Below are positions 14,158-21,823 of a stretch of 24,045 bases of DNA, piece by piece. This stretch comes from CBIFWW01 sp966186435 (GTDB taxonomy: Bacteria; Pseudomonadota; Gammaproteobacteria; Enterobacterales; Enterobacteriaceae): positions 1 to 24,045 of the forward strand of contig CBIFWW010000040.1 of the NCBI GenBank assembly GCA_966186435.1, in the 5' to 3' direction. The position numbers were made by a program, and so were the translations under genes. Position 1 is the first letter of the stretch, and the number at the start of each line of letters is the position of its first letter. Below the pieces are notes generated by a model. It searched no databases, was not told the origin of the DNA, and was given only the letters and a program-made list of their open reading frames with translations.

Positions 14158-14763
14158 TCAGGCAGCCACAATGCTATTGATAGCCGCTTTAGCATCAGCT
14201 TGTGCTTTAGTTGCCACTTCTGGGCCGTAAGCCATGCCTTCTGCGAACACGAAGTTTACATCGCTCATACCGATAAAGCCGAGGAAGGTGTTCAGGTACG
14301 GAGTGACCAAATCAGTTGAGGTATCTTTATGAATACCACCGCGGCTAGTGATCACGATAACGCGTTTGCCAGTAACCAGACCTTCTGGGCCTTTTTCAGT
14401 GTAACGGAAGGTGACACCAGCGCGGGCAATCAGGTCAAAATAGGTTTTCAGCTGAGTGGAGATGTTGAAGTTATACATTGGTGCGGCAATCACCACCACG
14501 TCATGTGCTTTCAGCTCGGCAATCAATTCATCAGACAGCGCCAGGGCTTCTTGCTGGCGTGGGGTCAATGGGGCATCGCTTGGGCGCATAGCACCGACTA
14601 GTTCGCCATCTAGCACAGGCACCGGATTCGTTGCCAAATCACGAACGGTGATCTGGTCACCGGAATGCTGCTCACGCCATTGTTCAACAAAATAGTCGGT
14701 CAGTTGATTGGACTGTGAGTAGCCTGCCAGGATGCTGGATTTAAGAACGAGTACTTTGCTCAT
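14158..14763 (-). CDS. azoR: AzoR, FMN-dependent NADH azoreductase/quinone reductase
   Basis: AzoR is a cytoplasmic homodimeric flavodoxin-fold enzyme that reduces azo dyes and quinones with NADH. It protects against thiol and quinone stress. It has 201 residues, exactly the E. coli length, with near identity as I recall. The FMN-contacting segments are SSILAGYSQSN (9-19), PMYNFNIS (95-102) and SRGG (140-143). ATG 14763 is preceded on the minus strand by AAGGAATAACCC, a good ribosome site. It is divergent from hrpA, with inverted repeats in the shared spacer, and is followed by a strong terminator. Confidence 0.97.
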   Translation of the reverse strand: MSKVLVLKSSILAGYSQSNQLTDYFVEQWREQHSGDQITVRDLATNPVPVLDGELVGAMRPSDAPLTPRQQEALALSDELIAELKAHDVVVIAAPMYNFNISTQLKTYFDLIARAGVTFRYTEKGPEGLVTGKRVIVITSRGGIHKDTSTDLVTPYLNTFLGFIGMSDVNFVFAEGMAYGPEVATKAQADAKAAINSIVAA

Positions 14764-14834
14764 GGGTTATTCCTTTTCATATTTGATTGTCCGGACCGAC
14801 GTCCGCCTTACTTGCAGACCACTTTATTCACATT

Positions 14835-14851
14835 GCTATCACAGGGATAGC
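14835..14851. repeat. Inverted repeat GCTATC-N5-GATAGC in the azoR-hrpA spacer
   Basis: Perfect 6-bp arms (14835-14840, 14846-14851) flank ACAGG, with ATT/AAT extending the symmetry after a 2-base slip. It lies 72-88 bases upstream of azoR on its strand, a typical operator position. No regulator is identified. Confidence 0.45.
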
Positions 14852-14869
14852 GCAATATATCGAAGCCTA

Positions 14870-14888
14870 TGTTCAATTTTATTGAACA
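14870..14888. promoter_or_regulatory. Perfect 19-bp inverted repeat between azoR and hrpA, possible operator
   Basis: TGTTCAAT-TTT-ATTGAACA has perfect 8-bp arms. It is 107 bases upstream of azoR and 92 upstream of hrpA, near the middle of the divergent spacer. A LysR- or TetR-type dimer site is plausible, but the binding protein is unknown. Confidence 0.5.
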
Positions 14889-14908
14889 AGGCGCTCTGAC
14901 GCGCAATG

Positions 14909-14917
14909 TGGTAATCT
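14909..14917 (+). promoter_or_regulatory. Candidate extended -10 promoter of hrpA
   Basis: TGGTAATCT matches the TGnTATAAT extended -10 pattern with two mismatches in the hexamer. It would give a leader of about 55 bases before the hrpA ATG. No good -35 is at the right distance. It is a weak call made from position and motif alone. Confidence 0.35.
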
Positions 14918-14979
14918 ATAGCTCATCCCTTTGAAACATTTGCCCGGCGGTGCATAGCACCCCCTCAACGTTGTTAATC

Positions 14980-17900
14980 ATGGAAATTACTAAACCCACT
15001 CTGCCAGGCTTACTTGCCCGGCTGGATACCTTGATGCTGCGGGATCAACAGCGTTTTGCCCGCCGCCTGCATGGGTCTAAGAAAGTCAAAAATCCTGAAT
15101 CCCGGCAGGGGGTACTCGACAAACTGAGTTTCGAAATCGATGCCGCCGCCGCGCAGGTTACCCGGCGCGAGGCCGCTCGCCCGCGTATTACCTATCCGGA
15201 AGGCCTGCCGGTCAGCCAAAAGAAACAAGCCATTCTGGAAGCAGTTCGTGACAATCAGGTGACCATCGTCGCCGGGGAAACCGGCTCCGGTAAAACCACC
15301 CAGCTACCAAAAATCTGCATGGAGTTGGGGCGCGGTATTAAAGGGCTGATTGGCCACACCCAGCCGCGCCGGCTGGCGGCCCGTACCGTGGCAAACCGTA
15401 TTGCAGAAGAGCTGGAATCGGAACCCGGTGGTTGCATCGGGTATAAGGTGCGTTTTAGCGACCATGTGAGCGACAACACCATGGTGAAGCTAATGACCGA
15501 CGGCATCTTACTGGCGGAAATCCAGCAAGACCGGCTGTTAATGCAGTACGACACCATCATTATCGATGAAGCCCACGAGCGCAGCCTTAACATCGACTTC
15601 CTGCTGGGTTACCTGCGGGAACTGCTGCCGAAGCGCCCGGATTTAAAAGTCATTATTACCTCGGCAACCATCGATCCTGAGCGTTTCTCCCGCCACTTTA
15701 ATCATGCACCGATTATTGAAGTCTCCGGGCGTACCTTCCCGGTGGAAACCCGCTACCGGCCGATTGTGGAAGATGCCGACGATACCGACCGCGATCAGCT
15801 GCAGGCCATTTTTGATGCCGTGGATGAACTTGGCCGTAAAGCGCCGGGGGATATCCTGATCTTTATGAGCGGCGAGCGGGAGATCCGCGACACCGCCGAT
15901 GCACTAAATAAACTTAATCTGCGCCATACCGAGGTGCTGCCGCTGTATGCGCGCTTGTCCAATAGCGAGCAAAACCGGGTATTCCAGTCCCACAGCGGGC
16001 GGCGCATTGTGCTGGCCACTAACGTGGCGGAAACGTCCTTAACCGTGCCGGGGATCAAATACGTTATTGATCCCGGTACTGCCCGTATCAGCCGCTATAG
16101 CTACCGCACTAAAGTGCAGCGGCTGCCGATTGAGCCAGTGTCCCAGGCCTCTGCTAACCAACGTAAAGGCCGCTGTGGCCGTGTGTCCGACGGCATCTGT
16201 ATCCGTCTTTATTCCGAAGACGATTTCCTGTCGCGCCCGGAATTTACTGACCCGGAAATCCTGCGCACCAACCTGGCGTCGGTGATCCTGCAAATGACCG
16301 CCCTGGGGCTGGGCGACATCGCCGCTTTCCCCTTTGTGGAAGCCCCCGATAAACGCAATATCCAGGATGGGGTACGTTTACTCGAAGAACTTAGCGCCAT
16401 CACCAGTGATGAGCAGGCGGGCACCTATAAACTGACGGCCTCTGGTCGCCAGCTCTCCCAGCTACCCGTTGACCCACGTCTGGCGCGGATGGTGCTGGAG
16501 GCTCAAAGATTCGGCTGCGTGCGTGAAGTGATGATCATTGTCTCGGCATTGTCGATTCAGGACCCGCGCGAGCGCCCAATGGACAAGCAACAGGCCTCCG
16601 ATGAGAAGCACCGCCGCTTCCATGATAAAGAGTCGGACTTCCTGGCCTTTGTAAACCTGTGGGATTACCTTAAAGAGCAGCAGAAAGCGTTGTCGGCGAA
16701 TCAGTTCCGCCGCCAGTGCAAAGGGGATTTCCTCAACTACTTGCGGGTGCGTGAGTGGCAGGATATCTACACCCAGTTGCGTCAGGTGGTGAAAGAGTTA
16801 GGCCTGCCGATTAACAGCACCCCGGCGCAATACCGCGAAATCCATACCGCGTTGTTAACCGGTCTGTTGTCCCATATTGGGATGAAGGATGCCGATAAGC
16901 AGGAATATACCGGCGCCCGCAATGCCCGGTTCTCCATTTTCCCTGGCTCCGGCTTATTTAAGAAGCCGCCGAAATGGGTGATGGTGGCGGAGCTAGTGGA
17001 AACCAGCAAACTTTGGGGCCGCATCGCCGCCCGCATCGATCCGGAGTGGATCGAGCCGGTAGCAGGGCACCTGCTCAAGCGCAGCTACAGTGAGCCTCAC
17101 TGGGAGCGGGCGCAGGGGGCAGTGATGGCCACCGAAAAGGTCACGGTTTACGGCCTGCCGGTGGTCGCTGCCCGTAAGGTCAATTATGGCCCGATCGATC
17201 CGGCCCTGTGCCGCGAGTTATTTATCCGTCATGGGTTGGTGGAGGGGGACTGGCAGACCCGCCACGCCTTCTTCCGCGATAACCTTAAGCTACGGACTGA
17301 GGTTGAAGATCTGGAGCACCGCTCCCGCCGCCGCGACATCCTGGTGGACGACGACAGCCTGTTTGATTTCTACGATCAGCGTATCAGCCATGAGGCTATT
17401 TCCAGCCGCCATTTTGATAGCTGGTGGAAAAAGGTCAGCCGTGAAACCCCGGAGCTGCTTAACTTCGAAAAAAGCATGCTCATCAAACAAGGGGCGGAAC
17501 AGGTCAGCAAGCTGGATTACCCTAACTTCTGGCACCAGGGCAACCTTAAGCTGCGCCTGAGTTATCAGTTTGAACCCGGCACCGACGCCGACGGTGTAAC
17601 GGTGCATATTCCGCTGCCGTTGCTTAATCAGGTGGAAGAGGCTGGGTTCGAATGGCAAGTGCCCGGTATGCGCCGGGAGCTGGTCATTGCGCTGATCAAA
17701 TCCTTGCCTAAACCGGTGCGGCGCAATTTTGTCCCGGCCCCTAACTATGCCGAAGCCTTCCTTGGCCGGGTCACCGCCCTAGAGATGCCGCTGCTGGACA
17801 GCCTGGAAAAAGAGCTACGCCGCATGACCGGCGTCACCGTTAGCCGAGATGACTGGCAGTGGGAGCAGGTGCCTGCCCATCTGAAAATGACCTTCCGGGT

Positions 17901-18879
17901 GGTGGACGAGCACCATAAAAAGCTGCGCGAGGGCAGTGATTTACTGGCCCTGCGCAACAGCCTGAAGGACAAAGTACAGGAAACCCTCTCGGCGGTGGCT
18001 GACGACGGTATCGAGCAAAGCAATCTGCATATCTGGAGCTTCGGTAATCTACCGGAAAGCTACGAGCAGAAGCGCGGCGGCTACAAAGTGAAAGCCTGGC
18101 CGGCGCTGGTGGATGAGAAAGACAGTGTGGCAATCAAGCTGTTTGATAACCCGCTAGAGCAGCAAACCGCCATGTGGCAGGGTCTGCGCCGCCTGTTGCT
18201 TATCAATGTTCCGTCGCCGATTAAATACCTTCATGAGAAGCTGCCGAACAAAGCCAAACTGGGGCTGTACTTCAACCCCTATGGCAAGGTACTGGATCTG
18301 ATCGATGACTGTATTGCCTGCGGCGTCGACCAGCTGATTGCCGAAGCCGGTGGCCCGGTGTGGACTGAGGAAGGTTTTGCCAGACTGCATGAAGCGGTGC
18401 GCGCAAACCTAAACGAGGCAGTGGTGGATATTGCTAAGCAGGTGGAGCAGATCCTGACGGCGGTGTTTAACATTAATAAGCGCCTGAAGGGGCGGGTAGA
18501 TATGACCATGGCGCTGGGGCTGTCTGATGTGAAAGCCCAGATCTCTGGTCTGGTATATCGCGGCTTTGTCACCGCCAACGGTTATCAGCGATTGGGTGAT
18601 ACCCTGCGTTATCTCTACGCCATTGAAAAACGGCTGGAGAAACTGGCGGTCGATCCCCATCGCGATCGCGCCCAGATGCTTAAAGTAGAACAGGTGCAGC
18701 AATATCATCAGCAATGGTTGAACAAACTGCCTCCGGCCCGCCGTGAAGACGAGGATGTGAAAAACATTCGTTGGATGATTGAAGAGTTACGGGTGAGTTT
18801 CTTCGCTCAACAGCTGGGTACCCCGTACCCGGTATCGGAAAAACGCATCATCCAGGCGATGGATCAACTGGTGGTTTAA
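14980..18879 (+). CDS. hrpA: HrpA, DEAH-box ATP-dependent RNA helicase
   Basis: HrpA is a large RNA helicase implicated in mRNA processing and in rescue of stalled or collided ribosomes. It has 1299 residues, against 1300 in E. coli, and is almost collinear with it. Walker A GETGSGKT is at 99-106, DEAH at 196-199, and SAT at 228-230. The second RecA domain contains ATNVAETSLTVPG and QRKGRCGR. It is followed by the ratchet, OB and long C-terminal domain (DUF3418). ATG 14980 aligns with the E. coli start; an in-frame GTG at 14950 would add ten unaligned residues. Neither has a clear Shine-Dalgarno. No terminator directly follows. Confidence 0.97.
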   Translation: MEITKPTLPGLLARLDTLMLRDQQRFARRLHGSKKVKNPESRQGVLDKLSFEIDAAAAQVTRREAARPRITYPEGLPVSQKKQAILEAVRDNQVTIVAGETGSGKTTQLPKICMELGRGIKGLIGHTQPRRLAARTVANRIAEELESEPGGCIGYKVRFSDHVSDNTMVKLMTDGILLAEIQQDRLLMQYDTIIIDEAHERSLNIDFLLGYLRELLPKRPDLKVIITSATIDPERFSRHFNHAPIIEVSGRTFPVETRYRPIVEDADDTDRDQLQAIFDAVDELGRKAPGDILIFMSGEREIRDTADALNKLNLRHTEVLPLYARLSNSEQNRVFQSHSGRRIVLATNVAETSLTVPGIKYVIDPGTARISRYSYRTKVQRLPIEPVSQASANQRKGRCGRVSDGICIRLYSEDDFLSRPEFTDPEILRTNLASVILQMTALGLGDIAAFPFVEAPDKRNIQDGVRLLEELSAITSDEQAGTYKLTASGRQLSQLPVDPRLARMVLEAQRFGCVREVMIIVSALSIQDPRERPMDKQQASDEKHRRFHDKESDFLAFVNLWDYLKEQQKALSANQFRRQCKGDFLNYLRVREWQDIYTQLRQVVKELGLPINSTPAQYREIHTALLTGLLSHIGMKDADKQEYTGARNARFSIFPGSGLFKKPPKWVMVAELVETSKLWGRIAARIDPEWIEPVAGHLLKRSYSEPHWERAQGAVMATEKVTVYGLPVVAARKVNYGPIDPALCRELFIRHGLVEGDWQTRHAFFRDNLKLRTEVEDLEHRSRRRDILVDDDSLFDFYDQRISHEAISSRHFDSWWKKVSRETPELLNFEKSMLIKQGAEQVSKLDYPNFWHQGNLKLRLSYQFEPGTDADGVTVHIPLPLLNQVEEAGFEWQVPGMRRELVIALIKSLPKPVRRNFVPAPNYAEAFLGRVTALEMPLLDSLEKELRRMTGVTVSRDDWQWEQVPAHLKMTFRVVDEHHKKLREGSDLLALRNSLKDKVQETLSAVADDGIEQSNLHIWSFGNLPESYEQKRGGYKVKAWPALVDEKDSVAIKLFDNPLEQQTAMWQGLRRLLLINVPSPIKYLHEKLPNKAKLGLYFNPYGKVLDLIDDCIACGVDQLIAEAGGPVWTEEGFARLHEAVRANLNEAVVDIAKQVEQILTAVFNINKRLKGRVDMTMALGLSDVKAQISGLVYRGFVTANGYQRLGDTLRYLYAIEKRLEKLAVDPHRDRAQMLKVEQVQQYHQQWLNKLPPARREDEDVKNIRWMIEELRVSFFAQQLGTPYPVSEKRIIQAMDQLVV

Positions 18880-18961
18880 TCGGGCGATAAGGGTTATTGA
18901 ATAGATTCCTGAAAAAGGCGTTGGTGGGTGTTTGCGGTGGCAGGGTAGCCCTAAGGGGGCC

Positions 18962-18967
18962 TATAGT
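18962..18967 (+). promoter_or_regulatory. Possible -10 element for the small thioredoxin-fold gene
   Basis: TATAGT differs from TATAAT at one base and lies 36 bases before the start codon at 19003. No convincing -35 is seen at 16-18 bases; TTGCGG at 18932 is too far. The gene may also be read through from hrpA, since no terminator lies in the 123-base gap. Confidence 0.35.
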
Positions 18968-19002
18968 GCTCCCTCGATCACTAACCTGCGAAGGAAAAAA
19001 CA

Positions 19003-19239
19003 ATGACTAAATCAATCGTGTTTTACCATGCTGGATGCCCTGTTTGTGTCGATGCTGAAAACGCCGTTCTCGATATCATCGCCGGGGAACATTCCGTTGA
19101 AGTGGTGCACCTGGGCCAGCAACCAGAGCGCGTTGCTCAGGCTGAAGCTGATGGGGTGAAAAGCGTGCCGGCGCTGGTGGTGGACGGTGTGGTTCTGCAC
19201 ATCAACCACGGTGCAGATTTATCGGTACTAAAGGGCTAA
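19003..19239 (+). CDS. Small thioredoxin/glutaredoxin-fold protein with CPVC motif
   Basis: A 78-residue single-domain protein. It has strand KSIVFYHA, then the redox motif Cys12-Pro-Val-Cys15, a helix, strand VEVVHLG, and VKSVPALVVDG (53-63) holding the cis-proline loop, followed by a last strand VVLHINHG. This is the minimal thioredoxin fold without extra helices, close in size to glutaredoxin-like proteins. It probably acts as a cytoplasmic disulfide reductant, with no signal peptide seen. The partner is unknown. ATG 19003 is preceded by AAGGA (18991-18995). It ends before a strong terminator, so it is probably a single-gene unit or the tail of an hrpA transcript. Confidence 0.85.
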   Translation: MTKSIVFYHAGCPVCVDAENAVLDIIAGEHSVEVVHLGQQPERVAQAEADGVKSVPALVVDGVVLHINHGADLSVLKG

Positions 19240-19281
19240 ATTAAAAAAGAGGGCAATAGCCCCCCCTGTGTTAATAAACCT

Positions 19282-19310
19282 AAAACCGGCGTCCTGGACG
19301 CCGGTTTTTT
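19282..19310. terminator. Bidirectional intrinsic terminator between the thioredoxin-like gene and the efflux operon
   Basis: AAAACCGGCGTC (19282-19293) pairs with GACGCCGGTTTT (19297-19308) over a CTG loop, with T and A tracts on both sides. It serves the small plus-strand gene and the minus-strand efflux operon, whose last stop is at 19347. A smaller GGGC-AATA-GCCC hairpin (19251-19262) lies just before it. Confidence 0.9.
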
Positions 19311-19346
19311 ATTGTGCAGCGTCTGAGATAACTATGTGCGCGATAA

Positions 19347-20723
19347 TTACAATCCAGTCCAACCGCCGCCCAGGGCTTTATACAAATCCACCTGGGCCAG
19401 CATCAGATTGCTGCGGGTTTGAACCAGGTTAATTTGTGCAGTGTATAGGGTTTGGCGAGCCGTCAGCTCATCCAGATAAGAGGAGTAGCCGTTGGTGTAA
19501 CGGTTATGGGCGATGCGCAGGGTTTCCTGGGCCACCTTCACCTGTCCTTCCAGTTCCTGTTCCTGGAGTTGCAGGTTGCTGATGGCATCCAGGCTATCGT
19601 CCACTTGCTGGAAGGCGGTACGAACGGTTTTTTCATAGCCATACAGGGCTTGGTTTTTCTGGGATTGGGCCACGTCTACTTGGGCATTCAGCACTTCACG
19701 GTTCAGCAGCGGGGCCAGGATACTGCCGCCAATACTCCACAACTCTAAAGGATTACCTAATAACCCGGACAGGCTGCGATCCTGGAGCGATGCCCCGGCC
19801 ACCAGGTTGATGCCTGGCAGAAGCTGAGCTTTGGATGAATCCAGCGACTTATCTGTCGCCAGCAACTGGCGCTGGGCCTGGACAATGTCCGGGCGGCGGT
19901 TCAGTAGAGTTGAAGGCATCTGGCTCGGGATAGTCAGCGGCGTCAGATTATCAAAATCCCCCCCGCGGCTGGCGGAGCCGGGGTTATTACCCACCAGTAC
20001 GTTCAGGGCGTTTTCTTGGGCGGCTATCTGATGGCGGATGGTAGGGATCTGGGCGCGGGTGGCCCGTAATGATGAATCCGCCTGCATTAGCTCCAGCTCA
20101 GAGGTGTAGCCGCTGGCATATTGGCGTTTCGCCAGTTTATAGGCATCTTCCCGCGAGGCCAGGGTTTCCTGGGTGACCTTCAACTGCTGGTCGAGAGACA
20201 ACATGGTGATATAGCCTGCGGCTACCGCAGAGGCAATTGACAGATCGGCAGCGGAGGCTGCCGCCCGCTGGGCATCAAGGCTGGCAACGGCGGCTTTTTC
20301 GGCGCTGCTGTACTGGCCCCACAGATCCACATTGTAACTGGCGCTCAGGTTGCCTTTATAAAGGGTGCTGTAAACCGGTAGCCCGGTGGCTGCCGACTGG
20401 CCGCGGGCGCGCGTGCCGCCAAATCCGGCGGTCAAGGTTGGCCATTGGTTACCCTGGGCCGCATCCACCCGGGCCTGATATTCGTTAATGCGTTCGCGGG
20501 CGATCAACACATCGCTGTTATTACGCAGGGCGGCATCCACGTAACGGTTCAGGGCCGCATCATGGAAATTACGCCACCAGCCGCCTTCAACCGGGGAGGA
20601 GGGGCCTACCTGTTGGCGCCATTGGGCGGGGATAGTCAGTGACGGTTTGGCCTCTGGCACCGGGTTGTTGTGACAACCGGCCAGCGCCAGGGCGATGGCG
20701 ATAACAGAAAGGGGGTATTTCAT
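19347..20723 (-). CDS. Outer-membrane efflux lipoprotein, NodT/OprM (TolC-like) family
   Basis: This is the trimeric outer-membrane channel of the tripartite pump encoded upstream. It has 458 residues. A lipoprotein signal ends in the lipobox LAGC with Cys17, so it is anchored by a lipid. Two outer-membrane efflux domains repeat (about 50-240 and 265-455) with long helical stretches such as ARERINEYQARVDAAQG and the later AHNRYTNGYSSYLDELTARQTLY. ATG 20723 overlaps the adaptor stop as ATGA (20720-20723), so it is translationally coupled. It is the last gene of the operon; a terminator follows about 40 bases on. Confidence 0.93.
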   Translation of the reverse strand: MKYPLSVIAIALALAGCHNNPVPEAKPSLTIPAQWRQQVGPSSPVEGGWWRNFHDAALNRYVDAALRNNSDVLIARERINEYQARVDAAQGNQWPTLTAGFGGTRARGQSAATGLPVYSTLYKGNLSASYNVDLWGQYSSAEKAAVASLDAQRAAASAADLSIASAVAAGYITMLSLDQQLKVTQETLASREDAYKLAKRQYASGYTSELELMQADSSLRATRAQIPTIRHQIAAQENALNVLVGNNPGSASRGGDFDNLTPLTIPSQMPSTLLNRRPDIVQAQRQLLATDKSLDSSKAQLLPGINLVAGASLQDRSLSGLLGNPLELWSIGGSILAPLLNREVLNAQVDVAQSQKNQALYGYEKTVRTAFQQVDDSLDAISNLQLQEQELEGQVKVAQETLRIAHNRYTNGYSSYLDELTARQTLYTAQINLVQTRSNLMLAQVDLYKALGGGWTGL

Positions 20724-21802
20724 TCAGACTTACTCATGGTATCAATATCTACCTGCACCGACATACCGGGGCGCAGGCGTTTCATATGGGCAGCATCGGC
20801 CTGGATCGCGATACGAACCGGAATGCGTTGCGCGATTTTGACGAAGTTACCCGTAGCGTTATCCGGGCTGATGGCGCTGAATTCCACGCCCGTTGCCGGG
20901 GAGATCCGCTCCACCATCCCTTTAAATTCTTCATTATCCAGCGCATCGACGCTGAAGTTCACTCGCTGGCCAGGCTTGATCCGCGCCAGTTGGGTTTCTT
21001 TGATATTAGCAATCACCCAGCGGGTCGGCGGCACCAGGGAGGTGAGGTGAGTCCCGGCGGTAACATAGGCCCCCAGCCGAACGGTAATCTGCCCGAGCTG
21101 GCCATCCTGTGGGGCGATAATGCGAGTGTTATTAAGATCTATTTGCGCCAGTTCCAGGGCCGCCTGCGCGCCGGTGACATCGGCTTCCAGACTATTGCGA
21201 TTAACCACTACGCTCTGCAACGCCTGTTTGGACATTTCCAGCGTAGCTTTAGCCTGTTCAATCCCGGCGCTACCCTGTGCGGCGCTGGCCCGGGCAGCAT
21301 CGCGCTCACGGACGGATAATGAGCCATCGCGGGCTAAGTCTTCCACCCGCCCTAAATCGGCCTGGGATTTTTTATTCTGCGCCCCGGCGTTGAGTAGGGC
21401 GGCCTGATCCCGGGCAATGGTGGCGGCAGCACTGCGCTGTTGCTGCTCGTTATTTTTTAGCGCCGCCTGCTTCATGGCCAAGGTGGCTTCTGCCTGATGC
21501 ACTCGCTGGCGATAAATCCGGTCGTCGATAGTGGCCAGCACATCGCCTTTTTTGACATCGGCAAAGTCTTGGACATTTACCGCAGTGATATAGCCATTCA
21601 CCTGGGGGCTGATAAAGGTAGTCATGCCGCGCACATAGGCGTTATCGGTGAACTGGGTAGCGCGGGTAAAGGGCGGCAATTGCCAAGAATAGAGGATGGC
21701 CAGCACGCCGATAATGGCGAAGCTGGCACCCAGAAAAATAGAAAATATCCGCAGATTGCTGCGGTCGCTGGCCCGTGCCTGGCTCTGTTCCTGCTGACTC
21801 AT
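20720..21802 (-). CDS. Membrane-fusion adaptor protein, EmrA/HlyD family
   Basis: The periplasmic adaptor joins the MFS pump to the outer-membrane channel. It has 360 residues: a short cytoplasmic tail, one membrane span at about 18-40, and a biotinyl-lipoyl half motif (TTFISPQVNGYITAVNVQDF, 61-80). An Ala/Gln-rich coiled-coil hairpin follows (about 95-220), then the second lipoyl half (TRIIAPQDGQLGQI) and a beta-barrel with RLRPGMSVQVDID near the C-terminus. ATG 21802 follows GGAG, 21 bases after the pump stop. It is closer to EmrA and FarA types than to RND adaptors because it pairs with an MFS pump and lacks a lipobox. Confidence 0.94.
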   Translation of the reverse strand: MSQQEQSQARASDRSNLRIFSIFLGASFAIIGVLAILYSWQLPPFTRATQFTDNAYVRGMTTFISPQVNGYITAVNVQDFADVKKGDVLATIDDRIYRQRVHQAEATLAMKQAALKNNEQQQRSAAATIARDQAALLNAGAQNKKSQADLGRVEDLARDGSLSVRERDAARASAAQGSAGIEQAKATLEMSKQALQSVVVNRNSLEADVTGAQAALELAQIDLNNTRIIAPQDGQLGQITVRLGAYVTAGTHLTSLVPPTRWVIANIKETQLARIKPGQRVNFSVDALDNEEFKGMVERISPATGVEFSAISPDNATGNFVKIAQRIPVRIAIQADAAHMKRLRPGMSVQVDIDTMSKSE

Positions 21803-21823
21803 TATTTCTCCAGTGGATTGCTT

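Noticed and set aside
14950..14979. GTG start adding ten residues to HrpA
   Set aside because: The extra residues do not align with E. coli HrpA, and there is no Shine-Dalgarno before the GTG.
19251..19262. GGGC-AATA-GCCC hairpin as a separate terminator
   Set aside because: Only a 4-bp stem followed by Cs rather than Ts; the strong terminator at 19282-19310 is sufficient.
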